A stretch of 6,200 nucleotides of DNA from Holophagaceae bacterium (GTDB lineage: Bacteria > Acidobacteriota > Holophagae > Holophagales > Holophagaceae). Positions 1 through 6,200 of the stretch are shown here, in pieces; the first letter of the stretch is position 1; every line of letters begins with the position of its first letter. The DNA is taken from assembly GCA_025355915.1 (NCBI GenBank), contig JANXYT010000464.1:1-6200 (forward strand). Reading direction: 5' to 3'. Below the pieces are notes generated by a model. That model was not told the origin of the DNA, searched no databases, and was given only the letters and a program-made list of their open reading frames with translations. Position numbers and translations under genes: made by a program.

Positions 1-30
1 ACGGTTGTTGGGCTGAAACGTGCGCTTCAT
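1..30 (-). CDS. rpmH: Ribosomal protein L34, N-terminal 10 codons (partial)
   Basis: Read on the minus strand from the ATG at 30-28, the sequence gives MKRTFQPNNR, the strongly conserved start of bacterial ribosomal protein L34, a small basic protein of the large ribosomal subunit. The gene leaves the window at position 1, so only 10 of the usual 44 or so residues are visible. A good Shine-Dalgarno sequence, GAGGTGG on the minus strand (41-35), sits four bases before the ATG and supports this start. rpmH transcribed away from dnaA is a common arrangement beside chromosomal origins, usually followed by rnpA and yidC, which would lie outside this window to the left. The identification rests on ten residues plus context, but both agree well. 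Confidence 0.93.
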   Translation of the reverse strand, partial: MKRTFQPNNR

Positions 31-76
31 GGTTCCACCTCGGGGGTCCCCTCCCGGGGAGGAGGACGAACATTCG

Positions 77-105
77 AGAGTAACAGCGAGCGCCCGCAGG
101 CTCAA
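77..105 (-). promoter_or_regulatory. Putative sigma70-type promoter for rpmH
   Basis: On the minus strand a -35-like TTGAGC (105-100; 4 of 6 consensus bases) is followed by a 17-base spacer and a -10-like TACTCT (82-77; 3 of 6). A TG one base before the -10 (an extended -10) strengthens the call. Transcription would start near position 70, giving a leader of about 40 bases before the rpmH ATG. This is inferred from pattern only; the -10 match is modest. Confidence 0.35.
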
Positions 106-109
106 GGGC

Positions 110-118
110 ATTTCCACG
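110..118 (+). promoter_or_regulatory. DnaA-box-like site between the divergent promoters
   Basis: ATTTCCACG shares the seven-base core TTTCCAC with the intergenic motifs at 1642-1650 and 1792-1800 but ends in G rather than A. It lies between the putative -35 elements of the rpmH and dnaA promoters. DnaA repressing its own promoter is well established in other bacteria, so an autoregulatory role is plausible. As a single weak match it is not proof. Confidence 0.3.
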
Positions 119-147
119 CTGGCATCCCCACCGCAGGATGCTAGATT
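119..147 (+). promoter_or_regulatory. Putative sigma70-type promoter for dnaA
   Basis: A -35-like CTGGCA (119-124; 4 of 6) and a -10-like TAGATT (142-147; 4 of 6) are separated by an ideal 17-base spacer. A TG at 139-140 makes it an extended -10. This is the most AT-rich spot in the otherwise GC-rich upstream region. Transcription would begin around 153-155, giving dnaA a 5' leader of about 90 bases. Pattern-based inference. Confidence 0.4.
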
Positions 148-170
148 AAGGTCCCCCCCGCGAGCCTGGC

Positions 171-212
171 GTGGACGGAGCGTGCGTAGCACCCTCCGTC
201 GACGGTGCGTGC
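171..212 (+). repeat. 15-bp imperfect direct repeat in the dnaA leader
   Basis: GTGGACGGAGCGTGC (171-185) and GTCGACGGTGCGTGC (198-212) agree at 13 of 15 positions and start 27 bp apart. The second copy overlaps a perfect 10-bp palindrome, CCGTCGACGG (196-205), flanked by GCACC/GGTGC arms (189-193 and 204-208, the right arm overlapping the palindrome). The repeat lies downstream of the putative dnaA promoter, so it would be in the mRNA leader. It could be a protein-binding pair, a leader hairpin or chance in GC-rich DNA. Confidence 0.4.
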
Positions 213-245
213 CCGCGCTCTGCCACCACCCCTGCTGGTGAACCC

Positions 246-1622
246 ATGCGATCCGCCGATCCCACAGCCCTCTGGGAGACCATCCGCCTCGGCCTGTCCA
301 AACAGCTGCCCGAGGCCAGCTTCAAGGAATGGATCGCGCCCTGTGTGCCCCTGAAGATGGCGGAGGGCGCGCTCTGGATCCAAGTGCCCAGCGCAGCCGC
401 GAAACTCTGGATTGAGCAGCAGCTCCCAGAGGAATTTAACGATTCCCTGGCCCAGGGCGGGCTGGCGGATTTGCGCCTGGAATTTCACATCAATGGCACT
501 CCGGCGACCGAACCCAAGCCTGCCCCGAAAAAGGCGCTTCACGCTGCGTCTGGCTCCGTGGAACCGGTGGTGCCCTTCCCCCACCTGTTCAACCGCTACA
601 CCCTGGACCGCTTCGTGGTGGGCCCCGGCAGCCAACTGGCCTTTGCCGCGGCCAAGGCCGTGGTGGACAGCTACGGCAAGGCCTCTACGCCCCTCAGCAT
701 GAATCCGCTGTTCATCTATGGTGGTGCCGGCCTGGGCAAGACCCATCTCATGGTGGGCATCGGAAAGGGCCTGTTGGAGCGCGACCCCAACCTGCGTGTG
801 GTCTACCTCAAGGTGGACAACTTCTTCAATGAGTTGACGGTGGCCATTCGCGCGAAAAACACCGAGCCCATGCGGAAGAAGTACCAGCAGAACGATGTCT
901 TGTTGCTTGATGATGTGCAGACGCTGGGCAAGATGGAGCGGACGCAAGAAGAGATCTTCCACATCCTGGAGCACCTGCTCCAGCACGGCAGGCAAATCGT
1001 CATCACGTCCGATAAGCCCCCCCAGCGGCTCGAAGGCTGCCACGAGCGGCTCATCACCCGCTTCAAGTGGGGGCTCACCGCCGACATCCAGCCCCCGGAT
1101 TTCGAGACCCGCATCGCCATCCTGCGGAAAAAACTGGAAGATGTGGATTTCCGCCATGTCCCGCGTATTCCCGAGGACGTCTTGACCTTCATCGCCCACA
1201 AAGCCAAGGGCAGCGTCCGCGATCTGGAAGGGCTTCTGACGCGTGTGATCTTCCAGGCCAGCCTCATCGGGGTGCCGCCTTCGCTGGAGATCGCCCATGC
1301 CGCCTTCCAGGGCCAGAGTGGGGAAGAACCCACCGCGCCGGTCCACGCGGATCGCATCTACCGCATGACCGCGGAAACATTCAATGTTCCGTTTGCCGAT
1401 CTCATGAAGAAGCGGTCCCGCCAGCAGGCGATTCTCGTTCCCCGTCAGGTGGCTATGTATCTTGCACGGGAGATCGCGTCACTACCCTTTGCCGACATCG
1501 GACGGGCCTTCAACATGCACCACTCCACCGTGATGAACGCCATCGATTCCGTGCGAGACCGCATGAAGCGGGATTCGGAATTCCACAGGATGGTCCAGGC
1601 ACTGCTCAATAGCATTCACTGA
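246..1622 (+). CDS. dnaA: Chromosomal replication initiator protein DnaA, with an atypical domain IV recognition motif
   Basis: The 458-residue product is the AAA+ ATPase that binds origin boxes, oligomerises and melts origin DNA so that DnaB helicase can load. Domain I (about 1-83) has the family pattern around LW...FKEWI. Domain II (about 84-108) is a short proline/alanine linker. Domain III (about 109-345) shows Walker A GGAGLGKTH (159-167, K165), Walker B LLLDD (219-223), sensor 1 around IVITSD (251-256), the arginine-finger region ERLITRF (R272) and sensor 2 SVRDLEG (R325). Domain IV (about 365-458) keeps the minor-groove arginine context VPRQVAMYL (R400). The usual FGGRDHTTV stretch, however, reads FNMHHSTV (422-429), one residue shorter and without the Arg-Asp pair. 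The ATG at 246 is chosen because it places the N-terminus where the family begins; the in-frame GTG at 171 would add 25 residues unlike DnaA. The ribosome binding site is weak (GGTG, 236-239). The identity is certain; the altered binding specificity is inference. Confidence 0.98.
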   Translation: MRSADPTALWETIRLGLSKQLPEASFKEWIAPCVPLKMAEGALWIQVPSAAAKLWIEQQLPEEFNDSLAQGGLADLRLEFHINGTPATEPKPAPKKALHAASGSVEPVVPFPHLFNRYTLDRFVVGPGSQLAFAAAKAVVDSYGKASTPLSMNPLFIYGGAGLGKTHLMVGIGKGLLERDPNLRVVYLKVDNFFNELTVAIRAKNTEPMRKKYQQNDVLLLDDVQTLGKMERTQEEIFHILEHLLQHGRQIVITSDKPPQRLEGCHERLITRFKWGLTADIQPPDFETRIAILRKKLEDVDFRHVPRIPEDVLTFIAHKAKGSVRDLEGLLTRVIFQASLIGVPPSLEIAHAAFQGQSGEEPTAPVHADRIYRMTAETFNVPFADLMKKRSRQQAILVPRQVAMYLAREIASLPFADIGRAFNMHHSTVMNAIDSVRDRMKRDSEFHRMVQALLNSIH

Positions 1623-1641
1623 TTTGATGACCATTACGATC

Positions 1642-1650
1642 TTTTCCACA
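1642..1650 (+). promoter_or_regulatory. Putative DnaA box 1 (TTTTCCACA)
   Basis: TTTTCCACA differs from the consensus TTATCCACA at one position and fits the relaxed form TTWTNCACA. It lies 20 bases after the dnaA stop codon, beside the most AT-rich stretch of the gap. It is the best box in the window. Confidence 0.6.
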
Positions 1651-1664
1651 CCCCCGGCTTCCCT

Positions 1665-1673
1665 GGATCCACA
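1665..1673 (+). promoter_or_regulatory. Putative DnaA box 2 (GGATCCACA)
   Basis: GGATCCACA keeps ATCCACA of the consensus but has GG in place of the leading TT. It starts 23 bp after box 1 in the same orientation. It forms the left end of the nested inverted repeat at 1665-1706. Weak alone; supported by clustering. Confidence 0.4.
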
Positions 1674-1706
1674 ACCCCGCCCCCGCGGGGGCTTCCCCGG
1701 GGATCC
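1665..1706. repeat. Nested GC-rich inverted repeat bracketed by GGATCC
   Basis: The outer arms are GGAT (1665-1668) with ATCC (1703-1706) and CCCCG (1675-1679) with CGGGG (1698-1702). They enclose a perfect 12-bp palindrome of five C, GC, five G (1680-1691). The six bases CCACAA (1669-1674), containing the end of putative box 2, would be left as a bulge. An imperfect direct repeat is also present: GGCTTCCC at 1656-1663 and at 1690-1697, each followed by GGATCC. No T-run follows, so a standard intrinsic terminator is unlikely. It could be a cruciform, an origin structure or an mRNA leader hairpin. Confidence 0.5.
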
Positions 1707-1735
1707 GCGACCCTCATTCCACCGGGTTCCGGGGG

Positions 1736-1744
1736 CTCTCCACA
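1736..1744 (+). promoter_or_regulatory. Putative DnaA box 3 (CTCTCCACA)
   Basis: CTCTCCACA keeps TCCACA exactly, with a changed first half. It lies just before the possible -35 element of the dnaN promoter and has the same orientation as the other boxes. A weaker match, CATTCCACC, begins 21 bp earlier at 1715. Confidence 0.4.
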
Positions 1745-1746
1745 GC

Positions 1747-1776
1747 CTGTCCCAGGTCGGGAAACTCCGGTAGGAT
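1747..1776 (+). promoter_or_regulatory. Possible promoter for dnaN
   Basis: TAGGAT (1771-1776) matches 4 of 6 bases of the -10 consensus. CTGTCC (1747-1752), 18 bases upstream, matches 3 of 6 of the -35. Transcription would start near 1783, about 50 bases before dnaN. Putative DnaA boxes lie on either side, at 1736-1744 and 1792-1800, which would suit control by DnaA. The element matches are weak and dnaN may equally be read from the dnaA promoter. Confidence 0.22.
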
Positions 1777-1791
1777 AGGGCTTTGGCATGG

Positions 1792-1800
1792 CTTTCCACA
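1792..1800 (+). promoter_or_regulatory. Putative DnaA box 4 (CTTTCCACA)
   Basis: CTTTCCACA differs from box 1 only in its first base and from the TTATCCACA consensus at two. It is followed by a GC-rich stretch (1801-1814) and then by the TCA repeat at 1815-1826. Confidence 0.5.
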
Positions 1801-1814
1801 GGTTGCCCCGGTCC

Positions 1815-1826
1815 TCATCATCATCA
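1815..1826 (+). repeat. Short trinucleotide repeat (TCA)4
   Basis: Four perfect TCA units lie between a GC-rich stretch and the dnaN ribosome binding site. The order box, GC-rich block, trinucleotide repeat resembles the unwinding element described in Bacillus subtilis. The units are not the TAG/TAA (CTA/TTA on the other strand) of published DnaA-trios. It may simply be an unstructured leader before dnaN. Confidence 0.5.
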
Positions 1827-1836
1827 AGGGTGATTC

Positions 1837-5563
<3,727 letters not shown>

Positions 5564-5592
5564 GTTGTTGATTTACAAGCCTGTCGAGCCGC

Positions 5593-5606
5593 GTTCCACG
5601 TAGAAC
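5593..5606. repeat. Small inverted repeat in the gyrB-gyrA gap
   Basis: GTTC (5593-5596) and GAAC (5603-5606) flank CACGTA in the 55-bp gap. The stem is only four base pairs and there is no T-run, so it is not a terminator and gyrA is probably read through from gyrB. It could be a small processing or regulatory hairpin, or chance. Confidence 0.2.
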
Positions 5607-5618
5607 ATTGGAAGACCC

Positions 5619-6200
5619 ATGAACCAGAATCGAATTGAGCCCCTGGAAATCGAAAAGGAAATGCGGAAGTCCTACTTGGACTACGCCATGAGCGTGATCG
5701 TGGGCCGGGCCCTGCCAGATATCCGCGATGGCCTCAAGCCCGTCCATCGCCGCGTCATGTTTGCCATGAAAGAGTCAGGCAACGACTGGAACCGGGCCTA
5801 CAAGAAGTCCGCCCGCACCGTGGGCGACGTGATGGGTAAGTACCATCCCCACGGCGACTCGGCCATCTACGACACCCTCGTTCGCATGGCCCAGCCCTTT
5901 TCCATGCGCCACGTGCTGGTGGATGGCCAGGGCAACTTCGGTTCCATCGATGGTGACTCTGCGGCGGCCATGCGCTACACCGAGGCGCGCTTGTCGCGCC
6001 TGGCCAACGAACTGATGGGTGACATCGACCAGGACACGGTGGATTTCGGCCCCAACTATGACGGCAGCATGGAGGAGCCCCTCGTCCTGCCCGCCCGGTT
6101 TCCCAACCTCCTGGTGAATGGTTCCCAGGGCATCGCCGTGGGCATGGCGACCAGCATCCCGCCCCACAACCTGCGGGAGTGCTGCCGCGCTCTGGTGGAT
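5619..6200 (+). CDS. gyrA: DNA gyrase subunit A, N-terminal 194 codons (partial)
   Basis: This is the start of the DNA-cleaving and rejoining subunit of gyrase; the gene runs off the right edge with no stop. The frame opens [20 protein letters not shown] and continues with the conserved [20 protein letters not shown] (25-44). The winged-helix catalytic region follows: [13 protein letters not shown] (74-86), [11 protein letters not shown] (103-113) and [11 protein letters not shown] (115-125), where Y120 is the active-site tyrosine (E. coli Y122) and R119 its partner. In the quinolone-resistance region the residues matching E. coli S83 and D87 are S81 and D85, the drug-sensitive type. Start: ATG at 5619 with GGAAG (5610-5614) four bases upstream. 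Neighbouring gyrB and the lack of a terminator between them favour GyrA over ParC, though the C-terminal domain that would settle this lies outside the window. Confidence 0.96.
   Translation, partial: MNQNRIEPLEIEKEMRKSYLDYAMSVIVGRALPDIRDGLKPVHRRVMFAMKESGNDWNRAYKKSARTVGDVMGKYHPHGDSAIYDTLVRMAQPFSMRHVLVDGQGNFGSIDGDSAAAMRYTEARLSRLANELMGDIDQDTVDFGPNYDGSMEEPLVLPARFPNLLVNGSQGIAVGMATSIPPHNLRECCRALVD

Larger units (their letters stand above)
1623..1836 (+). other. dnaA-dnaN intergenic region, candidate replication origin (oriC)
   Basis: This 214-bp non-coding gap contains four exact TCCACA motifs, all on the plus strand, plus a fifth close match, CATTCCACC (1715-1723). By eye, the same hexamer occurs only about four times on the plus strand in the whole of the remaining, mostly coding, window. 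TCCACA is the conserved half of the standard DnaA box TTATCCACA, and many bacteria have their origin between dnaA and dnaN. The gap also holds a nested GC-rich inverted repeat (1665-1706), a possible dnaN promoter and a TCA repeat. No long AT-rich unwinding element is visible; the least GC-rich stretch is about 1612-1646. Origin function is inferred from gene context and motif clustering. Confidence 0.55.

Noticed and set aside
20..241. A 73-codon plus-strand open frame before dnaA
   Set aside because: It overlaps the rpmH start and both putative promoters. The translation is Arg/Pro-rich, as expected from GC-rich non-coding DNA.
171..245. In-frame upstream GTG start for dnaA, adding 25 residues
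   Set aside because: There is no ribosome binding site before it, the added residues come from the direct repeat, and the family N-terminus fits the ATG at 246.
141..1346. A 401-codon minus-strand open frame antisense to dnaA, and a 294-codon one antisense to dnaN (1849-2733)
   Set aside because: Both are shadows of conserved genes, with no family motifs and no convincing ribosome binding site.
1680..1702. GC palindromes as a rho-independent terminator of dnaA
   Set aside because: The stems are strong but no T-run follows them, so a standard intrinsic terminator is not supported.
1815..1826. (TCA)4 as a true DnaA-trio array
   Set aside because: Published trios read TAG/TAA on one strand; neither strand here contains that unit, so it is listed only as a repeat with a speculative link.

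Overview
The window is the classic replication-gene neighbourhood of a bacterial chromosome. From left to right it holds the 5' tip of rpmH (ribosomal protein L34) on the minus strand, then complete dnaA, dnaN and gyrB and the first 194 codons of gyrA, all on the plus strand. The genes are high-GC with GC-rich third codon positions. GyrB carries the long insert in its C-terminal half that is typical of E. coli-type gyrases, which points to a Gram-negative lineage. recF, often found between dnaN and gyrB, is absent. My best guess is Acidobacteriota (Holophagae, Geothrix/Holophaga-like), but this rests on general resemblance, not on a search.

Positions 1-245 hold the divergent rpmH/dnaA control region. 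Two sigma70-like promoters can be drawn back to back, both with an extended -10 TG, and a DnaA-box-like TTTCCAC lies between their -35 elements. The dnaA leader also has a 15-bp imperfect direct repeat. Positions 246-1622 are dnaA. Positions 1623-1836 are a 214-bp non-coding gap with four same-strand TCCACA motifs, a nested GC-rich inverted repeat and a short TCA repeat; this is the best origin (oriC) candidate. Positions 1837-2970 are dnaN, 3011-5563 gyrB and 5619-6200 gyrA (runs off the end). The short gaps of 40 and 55 bp suggest that dnaN, gyrB and gyrA are co-transcribed.

Together the genes make the origin-melting initiator (DnaA), the polymerase sliding clamp (DnaN) and the two subunits of DNA gyrase, which removes the positive supercoils ahead of the fork. 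I found no mobile element, CRISPR array, tRNA or rRNA and no clearly new multi-gene system. The most notable observation is in DnaA: the usual GGRDHTTV-type DNA-recognition stretch of domain IV is replaced by a one-residue-shorter N-M-H-H-S-T-V, while the neighbouring putative boxes keep the CCACA half of the standard DnaA box and have drifted in the other half.
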